This document shows, piece by piece, positions 14,381-25,368 of a stretch of DNA of 64,000 bases. Source of the DNA: Mesaphorura yosii (Eukaryota > Arthropoda > Collembola > Poduromorpha > Tullbergiidae). The translations under genes and the position numbers were made by a program. Where the stretch lies: positions 1 to 64,000 of the forward strand of contig WIXG01000321.1 in NCBI GenBank assembly GCA_009869945.1, in the 5' to 3' direction. Every line of letters begins with the position of its first letter. Position 1 is the stretch's first letter. The notes beneath the pieces were generated by a model. The model did not search any database. It saw only the letters and a program-made list of their open reading frames with translations, and had not been told where the DNA came from.

Positions 14381-17300
14381 CGCACATGTTTCGTGTGTAC
14401 GAATGCGAGCGGCTGAGAGGTCGTTGAATAATTTCATGTTCACTAAAACTAAAAGTTTTGGTTGATGATAATTAAAATCATAACTACTTTCTCACTTTCT
14501 CTCGTGTGCTGTACTTGCTTACCGAAAGCTTGAAGCTTGTTTGTGTGGAGGTCCACACACACATTGCTTGCTGATTGCAGGAGAGGTACTGTGCTCAGAA
14601 GAAGCAAAGTTGGATAATTTAGTCTCATTTATGTCGTTCCAAAGTGGAGATGAGTTTCGCACTGCTTTCTGTTTCTACTTTCTCTGTGCCGACGCTGATT
14701 GTGACAGCACGGGCTCTCGATGCCACTTGTGCTCACAAACAAGTGGAGGGGCAAAACACAAACGTAAAACTGATGTTGACAGAAATGCAGGCGAGGCGAG
14801 GTTCGCTTGGTTCAGTAATCAAGCCACCAAATCCGTGCGCCACTTGTGCTCATCACGTCGCGCATTATCTCGCCACGCGGCTAAGAATAGCGGCAGCGCC
14901 GGAGTACGGAGAGACCGAAGCAACTGTTTCCTTTTGTCTTTCCATAAAAATGAAATGAGTTTTCCGCTCTGTATCGCTCACATCACATCGGCCTTTGTGT
15001 TGTAAATCTCGAATCACTGCACACAAGCTCTTTAAAGTGTAACTTCCGAGTCTGAGCCGCCTGAGCACGTTCTGATTACATTTCACACTCGCCGACGTGC
15101 GCGTGTTTTACTGCTCACTCAGCAAATTGTGTCTGCTTACTGTTCACTGTGCCTATTTCGGTTTAAATGAGACTCACAAGTCAAAAACCAAAGCGGAAAA
15201 TAGCACAGCTGTTGTTTCGAGTCTGACATTAACCAAAATTGGAGATCGGACGCTGGGCCAGCAGTTCACAAACCCAAATTAGCAGCAGGGCGAAGTGAAG
15301 TGCGGCGCTGACCATTGATGCGCGTTCAATTACGAAGTGAGAGAGTCCGAGAGAGGTTGTGAGGTGGTGACGACGACTGCGACTCTTCTGCAGCGACTGA
15401 CGCGGATGGCACAAGACCGAAACAAAATCTGTCTCACTCTCCGCTCCGCTCTGCTCCTCTCCTCGGCTGAGGGTTGAGACTTTCCAAATGGACGCGACCG
15501 TGAAACTCAAGCGAGAGCGGCCCGGTTGTACTCCGAGAAAGCGAGCAAGCGTGTGGCTGAGCAGAGTGCAAAACCACCTCACAAGAGCCGTGGGCAGGCC
15601 AGCACTTTCTGTTTTCTCGTTCGCTGCCGAATTCAACCTTGCAACAGGAAATGTGCACACGCTGGCGATGGCATGCAGAAGACAGTCAGACGCCGCTTCT
15701 CTGCTGCCTGCACTTCTCACTGTTGGCTGGCGAAATTTAAATTAGAAACTTTATACTCACATGAGCCCTGATAATAACTCCATTCTCACTTAATTTTCTG
15801 CTAATGCCTGATTCCCACGTGCATGCACGAATGAAAGGTGAGCCATTCGAACTTAACCAAATACAAAATTTAATTTTCTGCAAAACCCACACACAAGGCT
15901 CCATTAAATTCGAAGTAAATTACTGCGGGAATCAGAAAGGAAATGTGAGGCGCGTGAATGCCGACTCGGGCAAAGTGGCAAGCAGCCGGAGAGGGTCTTC
16001 GTCTGTGCCGGGCGCCAGCATTCAGTAATCATGGCCCGCGTAATTGAAAAACCGAAATCTTTGCTTCTGTGATTTGATTTTCAATTGAAGAGAGGAGAGA
16101 CAGAGTTGAGCCGGGAGGCGAGAGATTAGAGTCCAAGTAACGTAATATAATTCGTAATGAAATATTGGTAGAAAAGATCTTCAGAGAAATCGTAATCAAA
16201 AATGTAAGTTCGCGAAGAGGAACGAGCAGGCTGCACTTTAAGACGGGAATAATAAAATTCAAGTCTTTCTTTGAGTCTCGCAATTCCCCCGTGGCCGGGT
16301 TTCTCGGGCATTTGCGAAATAGGAGCGCGGATCAGAAACCGCAAGGAGCGGGAAGCGCCAGAGAGGCATACGGGATTAAGAAACATGAAGATGAGACACG
16401 CGAAACATGAGAAATAAATTATCCTTTCGCGAGAATTAATTGCTGGAAGGAAAGGAAAGGCGCAGTCACACAAACAAATGAGAAGTTTGCAAACTGCGGA
16501 CGCGTGCATTTAATAACGCGAAAAAAATCTGATGCGAATTCCGAAATAAATCTCGATCTTCCGTCAAGGCCGGCCGTCTGAATGGACCGTCTCGAAGGGG
16601 TGGTCTTTATTATCGCGGCTCTTGTTTCTTAATTAAACCATACAAAGTTGGCGCGTGACGGCGTTCTTGAGAAGGCGGCTGAAAAGTGTGTGCGAAAGAA
16701 ATTTCGAAATGAGAACAGAGAAATGAGAATGGCGGAAGGAATTGCGCTTGTTTAGTGCGCTACTTTTCGGATAAATCTCTTTCATTTCTCTCTCGCCGTC
16801 TAATTTGATGCAAGATTTCATGCATGGATTTCATGAGACTAATTAGATCCTTTCATTTGGTTAATTGAGGAAAGAGAAGAGAAATGGCGCGTTCTCTTCG
16901 GCTCCACGCTCACTCAGTCACTTACTACTAACTTCTAACTCTCCTGCCATTTCCACTCACTCACGGGGTTGTGCTCAACAACAATAAATAAAAGAAGCAG
17001 GCGTCCTCGTCTCGCGTCCGCCTGCATCTTTTACATTTAGACAGTCTTTAATTAACACTCATTTCGTTCTATTCGTCGAGAAACCTGCATTGGAGCGTCA
17101 CCTGCCTTCGACCCGTCGAGGTGCACAGTTTCGTCTCCGATCGCGCTGCAAGTTATCAAGTCAAGACGCCAAGCCTGTTAAGAGTGACTGAAAACTTTGT
17201 GGTAACTTTATTATTGGTCCTGCTGCGCTCATTTTAAATGCAAAAATGAAATACAAAGAAAAGTTCTGCCACTCCGGCAAAGTCAAACATTTATCCGACT

Positions 17301-20300
17301 TCGACTTCAACCGAATACTTTTTTAATATACGAGCGACTTGCTTCATCCACGAGAGCGGCAATAAGAAATTTAATGCGCCGCTGTGCGCTGTACTGTAAT
17401 TCCAGCATCCGACAGAAATCTTCGAACATTTCGCCGTGCGGGTGAAAGATTTGAGAATAAAAAACGAAGATAATGACTTCTTGTAGACGAGATTTCTCCG
17501 TTTTGCCAAATAAACACGAGCGATTTAACTTCATCTTTCATGCGAGGAGCAGAGCGCTGAATCTGAATTCTGTTAATCGACGGGATTCTTTTGAATAGAC
17601 TGATTGCAATTTTGCATATTTCCCTTTCATCTTCTATCTGTGTTGAATCCACTCGCACCGAGAGACCTGGAGCAATGTGGGCTGGAGGCGAGAGCGTGCA
17701 GCGAGACGGGCCCGTAATTCACTTCTTTCGCCTTATTAAAATCAGCAGGTTCATTTGTTCTTCATCTCTTAGAACCGATAAATGCTGGCAGCTGAAACCA
17801 AAAATGCGAAACTGAAACTATTTTTCTGAGAAACTGCGCGAAAGAGAATTTTTTAGGTTCGGTTGCAGCCTTTTTGCAACTTTGGCTCGGAAACTTTTTC
17901 TTTTGACTTCAAAAGCCACGAAGCCGAAGCACGGGCCTGAACTGATTGTCATCATTTAAAGTTTCCACATTACAAAAGTTTTAAATTGGGATGGGAAAAT
18001 TAAAGTTAAATTTAATTTTCAGTGGAAGTACGTGCAGGAATTAATGTGATCAGAATCTCGCAACGATTCAACTGATAAAGCAGACAAACGTTTTGAGCGA
18101 TGCGATAAGCGGGCTCGAACGTGAATAAATTTCCAATCTGTCGACGGAAGGATAGCAAAATATGGAATTTGAGGTCCAACATTCAATGTTGATAAACCGT
18201 TCAGTGCTGACGCAGGCTGCGTTCGGAGTGGCCACAGAAAGTTCTGAATTTATGGCCGGGTCCAGGCAGAGATTGGCCGTCCAGGTGTTCGATCATTTCA
18301 AAACTCGATCAGGCTGGTGCGTCGCGTCAACTTCTTGCGAGTTCCCGACTTATAAATTCACAAAGCGTTTTTCAAATCGTCCAAGTGTTTTGAAATACCG
18401 GCAAAGTTTTCCTGCCCAGCTTATCCGCTCCGCTGTCGCTGATTGCACAATGGAAGGCGCTGTGAGCCTGGAACAATGAGACTCCAACTGGGAAATAATG
18501 AGCTGGGTACGCATTGTGCATGCGAGTCACGCACAGCGCAGGCAACACACACACGCCACGCCAGCCATAAGCACTCAGCACGTTCTCATTCGATTCATAT
18601 TTCCATTGTTTTTCTTTCATTTTGGGGCTCGCGTTCATACTGCTATAAATAAGCAGGGGATTTCGGGCTAGGAAACATTTCCACACAACTGCAATTATTA
18701 AATTAAATTACGACTCCAATTATTCCACATGATTGTTTTTGCAAAGTTTGTCGACCATCGCCGTGTTGTTGTCTCGCCTAATTAATTTTCATCGTGAGAC
18801 AATCACGCTTGTACAAATAATTAAACGGCGAGGAATGAAGAAACAGCACAGCACAGGCAATTCTGCTGCTCACCTGCCAAGCCCCTCCGTCATCCGTGGA
18901 ATCTTGCCACCCACGCCGTAATAAGACTCAAGTGGGGAGTCGTCTGCCATTCATTTCGCTCAAATTCAGCGGCTGGCGTCGGTTATCAAGTTCCGCGAAT
19001 GCAGATGTAGCTTTGTAGAATTCGCACCCCGAGAATTGAGATAATTAAAGACCTGCCACTGAAGAAACGAGCAGAATTAAGTTTGACGCCAGGATTGGAG
19101 ACTGTAAAGGAGAAAAGAAAACGAGTTCCGCGAATCAAATTGCCTTCTCCGAGGCCGCTGTGTTGTGAGTTGGCAAATTATTCCGGCAGAGCACGGCGTA
19201 CAAAGTGAATCACAGCACGCCACGCGTGGAGGTCGTCATAAGCTTGCAATTACGTGGACTAATTCCCATGCATAAAATGATACAAGTACAAATGGGAACT
19301 CATTCCGCTGTTTCTAGAAACTCACTAATTTGACGTAATTTTTTATTTCCAGACCCACGTTTTTTTAATGAGTTTTCCCTTCCGCTCAACAAGAAGCCAT
19401 TAAAAAGTTCAGGCATCAGACTTCTTCCAGAAACAAAACAAAATCAGAAGAAAGAAGGCAGGCAGGCTTTCACCACGCAACGTGGAAAACATTGCCCGCT
19501 GCCTTTCAGGGAATTTGACTTCCAATTAGAGCATTAATGCCTTCAAAGGCCTCAATTTTCTGGAATCCCTCACTTCAAGTGGTGAGGATTTTTAACCCAT
19601 TTAAATAAACAGAAAATACAATTTGTGAAACACCAGAAATCCATTCAGAACCTAGGCTCAAGCTGAAGCGTGTGTGATTCGTTGTTGTAGACTGTAGAAC
19701 AATAATGCACTTCTCATTTCGCACTTTCTATTCGTCGTGCTTTATATTCATGGAATTTTGAATCAGGACAGGCACATTCGCCCATTATTCCGGACTGTGT
19801 GTGGTCCAGGTGCCGTACATGCAGGCTGAATTCTGTCGCACTGATCCGCGTCCTTCGCTTGAGTTGCTCACAGTCGAATTACGGCTGGCTGAATTGCTGA
19901 CGACGAAGCAAAATCGTGTGTTTCAAAGGTATTCACCGTCATGCGGTTTTCTGGCCATCTGCATGCTAATCTTCAAGATTGGTTTGGTAAATGCCTCTGT
20001 CAGTGATTGGCTGCCTGCAACCTTGTGCAATTTAGAATCCTAAGCTGGAAATTCAACCTGACGAATTTCAATTTCGAATTTGCGAAGGTCGACGGCAGTC
20101 GTAATGATTGCAATTTGCAAAAAGACACTTTCGCTTTGTGTGGAAATGGAAGTAGAAACGTAATATCCAAGAACACGTGAAAAGTGAAAAGTGAGAATGT
20201 AGAGCGAATTCGATTACGAATGGGTTGCGGTGTCAGACGCAGATCTTCTTCGAAATTGCTGCCGATGACAAAGCTTCGTGATTGCGACAAACTCGCATGA

Positions 20301-21958
20301 TCTCTGATGCTGAACGACGCCATCACGCTAATGTGATCAGAGTCATTACGATCTCGCATTTGCTTTCGTTATTCGCTTGACTTGTTGCATTTGCCTTGCG
20401 CTCTCTCTGGCGAATGCTGCTCCCGCGATCATTAATTTTATTCACCTAACTGCCTAATCGAAATCTTGGCACAAATTCCTCTTGATTATCAATTGATGAA
20501 ATTCTGGATGTCGGTCGTCAATGATCTGTCAACTTCAACTCCAGGCGCCAAAGATGACAAATGCGTACAAATCCTCTCTGCGCTGCGGTCGAAAAGCCTT
20601 TCGATTCGCTCTACAAGCTTTAAAATATCAAACACGGCCCATTGCATACTTTGCATCAGTTGAATAATTCATCCCAGTATATCTTGTCACTTGTTTTCAT
20701 GGTGGCTGATCAACGTTATAGCTGGCTCGTGTGGCTTGAATCCTGTTGGCGATTTTGGAGCGGTGAAAATGCAGTCTGACTCGGAGCAGCCTCCGTCTCC
20801 TCACCAAAACTCTTGTTTCCTCTCGCCACTCTTTTCAATGTGTCCCGTCCTGCATTTATGATTTTGGAAAAGCGATTTGTCTTCTGTCATGTCGCACACG
20901 AGCCGAGTGGAACAGGAAACGAGCAAGCGTGCAAGAAGAAAGAATTCCGCAATTCAAAATTATCAAACTCCGTCCCAAACATTTCGGCACACGTGAAAGG
21001 ACGCAGCACGCGCTTTGTCTGGCGGAAATATGCTACAAATGCGGGCTGGGCCACACAATGGACGTCCGTGACATACATTTCAGTGTGCAAATGCAATTTG
21101 CAACAACGACAATACAAAGCGTAATTTGCAGCATCCAAATGAGATCCCACACTGACTTGGCATTGACGTCGGCGTCGTTTGGATGGTGTCCCTCGGGATC
21201 TACTGAGTCAACAACGCACTCCGAGTCCCTGATCCAACCGGAGACGAATTGACGAACGTGAATATTTGCATGGTTTGTTAGGTTTCAAGGAATCCGGAGA
21301 GACTCGAAAAGACGTGATCTCACTCCAAATACGAATTATGAACCAATCAAGTTGCTGACGTTCCTTCCCGAAATTGAGACGCAAATAACCAAATTATGGG
21401 CGACGAATCTGATAATTCCAAGCCACGACGAATTCTACTAAATAGGGGCTTGAGTAAGTCTGCCAGCACGCGTTGTTCTGTTCGCTTGCTGCTTCATTGT
21501 GATGCGGAGAGGTGTCCATTATTCAAATAAAAACCATAAATTGCTGAGAACCGACAGCAAAATTCCTTCCGCAAGTGCAAGTTTCTGGCTTTTGAACTCT
21601 GTTGCGGTTGGGATGACAGTTTCAAGCAGCAGCAGACGCGGCAAGAAGTCGGAGTCCGAGGACGAAGAGGAATGACCAACAGACTCGTGACTCGTGCAGG
21701 CTGCTCAAAATTACTTTTATATATTTGAACAAGGAGAAGGACGACACCATTCCACTTTTCCAGGGGAAAGTCTGACTCAACTTTCTCGAGTTACAAGACT
21801 TTGGACGCAGTGCATGTGTGACACGATTTTGCTCGTGTCAAGTCTGCCGAACGTCATTTGACTTGTGAAAATTGTGGATGATCTTCAACTATTTTACAAG
21901 TCGTGAAAACTAGCAAAGTCATTGCAGAGTTACAGACAATTTCAAAAAATACTTTCGA

Positions 21959-21964
21959 TTTATT
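21959..21964 (-). terminator. Candidate XRCC1 poly(A) signal
   Basis: AATAAA on the minus strand, about 220 nt after the XRCC1 stop codon. It is the nearest canonical hexamer I found. Confidence 0.4.
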
Positions 21965-22181
21965 GGATTCGGGTATTTACTTGGAAGTTTCACACTGAAA
22001 AGTTGATGGTTGAGTGATGCAAGAATTACGTTGTACAAAATTAATACGTGAAGAATAAAGGCATATATTATATTTCTGCTCTGCGCCCTGACATGCTGGC
22101 ATGAGGCTGGACAAACTTGCCCTCTTGATAGCAGCCGATAGAGCTAATAATGGTCGAGAATTCGAGAACCACTATCGATTC

Positions 22182-24997
22182 TCAATTTGGAAGGACCGTG
22201 AACGACTCGTTTAGTGGAACCTTTTCGCCTTTCCTGTTGCACTCTGTAATCCAGTCACCACGGACGATTGTGATGTTGGGATTATCCGAAAGAGCCTAAG
22301 TAAAAATATAAGCAAAATTTACCGTAAAAGATCACAGAAAGCTAAAAGCTTAGGTTTCAATTATTAAATTAGACGACTCGGCACGCGTTGAAGCGTATAA
22401 ACTTAAACTGGATAAAACAAATACGGGTTTGTCATTGCGCCATCTGCGTCACTCAGCCACACTGCAGCTTCTAATCGCTTACTGGCAACGATGATTTGGA
22501 AGGAAGAAAGTAGGCTATAAAGATTTAATTAAGCAGAGAGCTTTGCTACTGTTTCAAATTAAATAGCCACAATTTTACACTCAAATGCACTCGTTTGCAG
22601 GCAGACAGGGGAAAGCGCACGGATTGATCAGGTAGAGCTCACGAATGAAAAGATTTGAACGGGTGGGGCATCTGCAGCAGAATATTGTACACACAAGGTC
22701 TACCCACATGAAAGTATGATGAAAGTTTGTTTCCAAAACTCGTTATTGACAAAGTTTACAGAATTGTGCAATAATACAAAAGCCTTGTGCGCATTAACAT
22801 GAGACATTCAACAAAAGATGGGAGTTTTATAGCCACAAGCTACGGTGCCACCAGATTGGGCATTCTGAGTAAATAGCCTGCGCATCTGACGACTCAAATG
22901 GACCCTTCAAACTACACTGTCAAAGCGAAGGTACCCTACCTCAGAAAAGTCTTCGTTCCAATCCGTTTGATGAGTCACGAGGTAATCAACATCGTCATGC
23001 AGATTTGACGACACGGTCCTGTGTTCAAACAAAATGTGATCAACAACGCTGGACAGGGTAATTATGCATTGATTAGTATGATTAGTTACCCTTTGCCATC
23101 TGCGATTATTTGGATGATTTCCTTTCGTTTCTCAGCCTGAAGCAGAGACCATTCTGGATCAATGTAAAACACGGTGGACGCAAAAATACTGCCCGGCTGG
23201 TTCGAATCGCTTCTGGGGTCTTCGTCGACGTCCGTGTCTGCCCCGTACAAGTCCTGCTCAACATTTGCACTCGGCGGCTCCTGAGCTTCTTCATCGGATG
23301 AGGATTCGAGCACTTGAATTCTCTTCCGCTTTTGGGCAGTATTCAAATCAGAGGAAGAGTTGGAAGGAGCCTGCTCAGAATCTTCATCGCCGTCACCCGA
23401 TGCTTCACTTTCGTCGTCGCCTTCTGCGTACACTTCCTCCTCGCTGTCAGATCCCCGATCGTTTCGATCGGTAGAGAACCTGTAGAGTTGCACAACACGA
23501 CTCAGTTCAAACGGCTCCGTGAAGTGGGCGAAGTACACAGGCGAATACCTTCTCCAAGGAAGCCGACACCTCTTTCTGTGGCACTCCTCAATCCACTTAC
23601 TGGTGACAATTTTGCCATCTCCTGCAGCTCTCACTTGCCGAAATTTTGGAGTGTTGACGAAGGCACATCTAAATATAAATGAATACTTTATCCCTACATA
23701 GCGGAGAATATAATGAATTTGATTGCTTACATCAGATGAGTGCAAGACGAGTTCCAGTCGGGCTTACACTTTGCCCCCATGTCCAGGCCCTTCTGCCTTA
23801 AGTCTCCTCGGTAGGGATTCTCGTATCCACTCAGGACAAATGTAACATCACTGAGCAACTGGTTAAATGGCTTGGTTCTCTTTTTCCTCTTTTGTACAGG
23901 TTTACTTGGCTTTGATCCTGCTGATCTCTTCGCTGATTGCGATGCCGAGGGAGAGCTGGAAGCCGCCTTCCCACTCGACTGGCTGCTGGTGCTTGGGATG
24001 TCGTCGTTTTTAGAAACTGAAGCCTTTGCATGGTTTGCTTTGGACGAGGATGAAAGTGACTGATCAATGTTCTCGTCATCCTTACTCACTGCTGCTGGCT
24101 TCGTCTTGGGCTTGGACATTAGGTCATGAACTCTGCTTCCACTTCCGAACGAGAAACTTGAAGGAGGAGTCCTTAATAGCACAGCTGATGATGGGGTCAG
24201 CTCCTTCTCCTTATCTATGCAATCAATCGAATTAAAATTATTCTGGTTAAGCGCCTTATTTAATTTATATACCTTTCGAAGGAAGCAACTCCATTTTCTT
24301 CGCAAATAAACTTCCCATTTTCGGACTGTCTGCTTCTTCCTCAGACAATGGTAGAATCGCAAATGAGCCAATCTTGGGAGTGTTGTCGTTCACGTCGACA
24401 TCCTTGAAGAAAGTGACAAACGACAGCCCGTATTGGGTGTGCTTATTGTAGGGCTGCGTGCACACCACTTTAATAATATCCCACTTCTCAGCCATGACCG
24501 ATTTGTCCAGTTTGTCCTTCCTAAACATTCTTACTCGGTTACGATTTTGGAGCTCCCTGGACTCGAGTGGACTCATCAACATCACAGCACTCAGCAAAGT
24601 GTGAAATGCTTTCGAAGAATCGCCAGATCGGGAAACAAGTACCTGCTTAGGACATAGGACAATTAGAGGTTCATGAAAACCGAATACATGGGCAATCTGA
24701 ATTTAGTATTCTACCTCGACCATGGCTGAGCATTCGTTCCCGATGTCAATTCCTGTAACTGACACAGCACTTTCCAGTTGGAATAACACGCATGCCTCCG
24801 CTTCCCCACATTCTTTGCATTTCCATTTTCTGAATGTCGCATTTTCTAGGAGATTGCTGGCAGGGTGGGCCTGTATCAATCACAAATTAGTGCGACCATC
24901 AAATATCAAAGAATCCAGGAACAGAGTTAGGCGACTGGGTGCTTACGGGATCTTCGCTGCTGAAGCTAATGATCTCCTTAATCTTTATCTTGGACAT
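22182..24997 (-). CDS. XRCC1: DNA single-strand-break repair scaffold XRCC1
   Basis: Nuclear scaffold for base-excision and single-strand-break repair; known partners are DNA polymerase beta (N-terminal domain), PARP (BRCT1) and DNA ligase III (BRCT2). Exons: 24997-24947, 24870-24715, 24642-24273, 24214-23731, 23668-23090 (probably 23668-23549 plus 23479-23090), 23048-22940, 22295-22182. Phases agree throughout: 620 aa, or 597 aa if the in-frame 69-nt candidate intron 23548-23480 is removed. Human XRCC1 is 633 aa. In the 620-aa numbering: NTD about 1-160, with NRVRMFRKDKLDK and a later YGLSFVTFF; Ser-rich linker; basic KPVQKRKKR (NLS-like) about 296-304; BRCT1 about 307-395, with VLSGYENPYRGDLR, HLICAFVNTPKF and SKWIEECH; acidic linker; BRCT2 about 514-620, with FYIDPEW, ALSDNPNITIVRGDWITEC and a C-terminal LPN. 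The start matches the XRCC1 beginning, MSKIKIKEIISFSSEDP. The last intron is 644 nt; one is only 41 nt. Confidence 0.95.
22296..22939 (-). other. XRCC1 last intron (644 nt)
   Basis: Bounded by a GTAGGG donor after the codon GAG and by a CTTAG acceptor before GCTCTTTCG. Nothing further is recognised inside. It splits BRCT2 exactly between NEDFSE and ALSDNP. Confidence 0.85.
23455..23471. repeat. Perfect hairpin beside an XRCC1 splice acceptor
   Basis: CCGATCG and CGATCGG are separated by three bases. On the XRCC1 strand the hairpin starts about 8 nt into the exon that follows the candidate 69-nt intron, so it could form in the pre-mRNA next to the 3' splice site. Confidence 0.6.
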
Positions 24998-25322
24998 TGT
25001 AACATGCACTTAGAGGAATCAAAACGCTAACAATTGCAATTATTGCTTTGAACTTTTGCAAACTTTCACATTCACTGTTGATTGACTTTCACGGCTGCAT
25101 TGTCACCGGTTCAGCCGTTTGAACAAACCGAAAAACGAAACCAACAACATGACAGGAGAATTCCCTTGAACTTGGCAACGCCACGCATGCCAGCAAGGAA
25201 ACATTACCACAAATGAGGCTTTGTTCACAACTCGAAGACGTTCAAAAATGGACTAAATGGAACCAGACAACATTTTAGCACAAATAAACTCTCATTTTAA
25301 TTCCTTTGAATTCTTATAAATC

Positions 25323-25328
25323 TTTATT
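25323..25328 (-). terminator. CEP170-like gene poly(A) signal
   Basis: AATAAA on the minus strand, 41 nt after the stop codon and well before the XRCC1 start, so the two genes have separate 3' and 5' ends. Confidence 0.65.
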
Positions 25329-25368
25329 CATAACTCGAATCTATTTTACGCTAGTTGCTAGTTGATAT

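Larger units (their letters stand above)
9588..21958. other. Long non-coding stretch upstream of Dop2R and downstream of XRCC1
   Basis: About 12.4 kb with no recognisable coding exon. The longest frame (11877-12527, plus) has no family features and a composition like its surroundings. Because the Dop2R start exon appears to be preceded by a splice acceptor, one or more 5' UTR exons and the promoter should lie here, but I cannot place them. Homeodomain-type TTAATTA cores are frequent. A TATAAATA stretch at 18644-18651 (plus) is the only strong TATA-like string I noticed, and it has no gene attached. Confidence 0.5.

Noticed and set aside
18644-18651. TATAAATA on the plus strand as a promoter
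   Set aside because: No coding sequence lies downstream for several kilobases on that strand, so it is treated as chance in AT-rich DNA.
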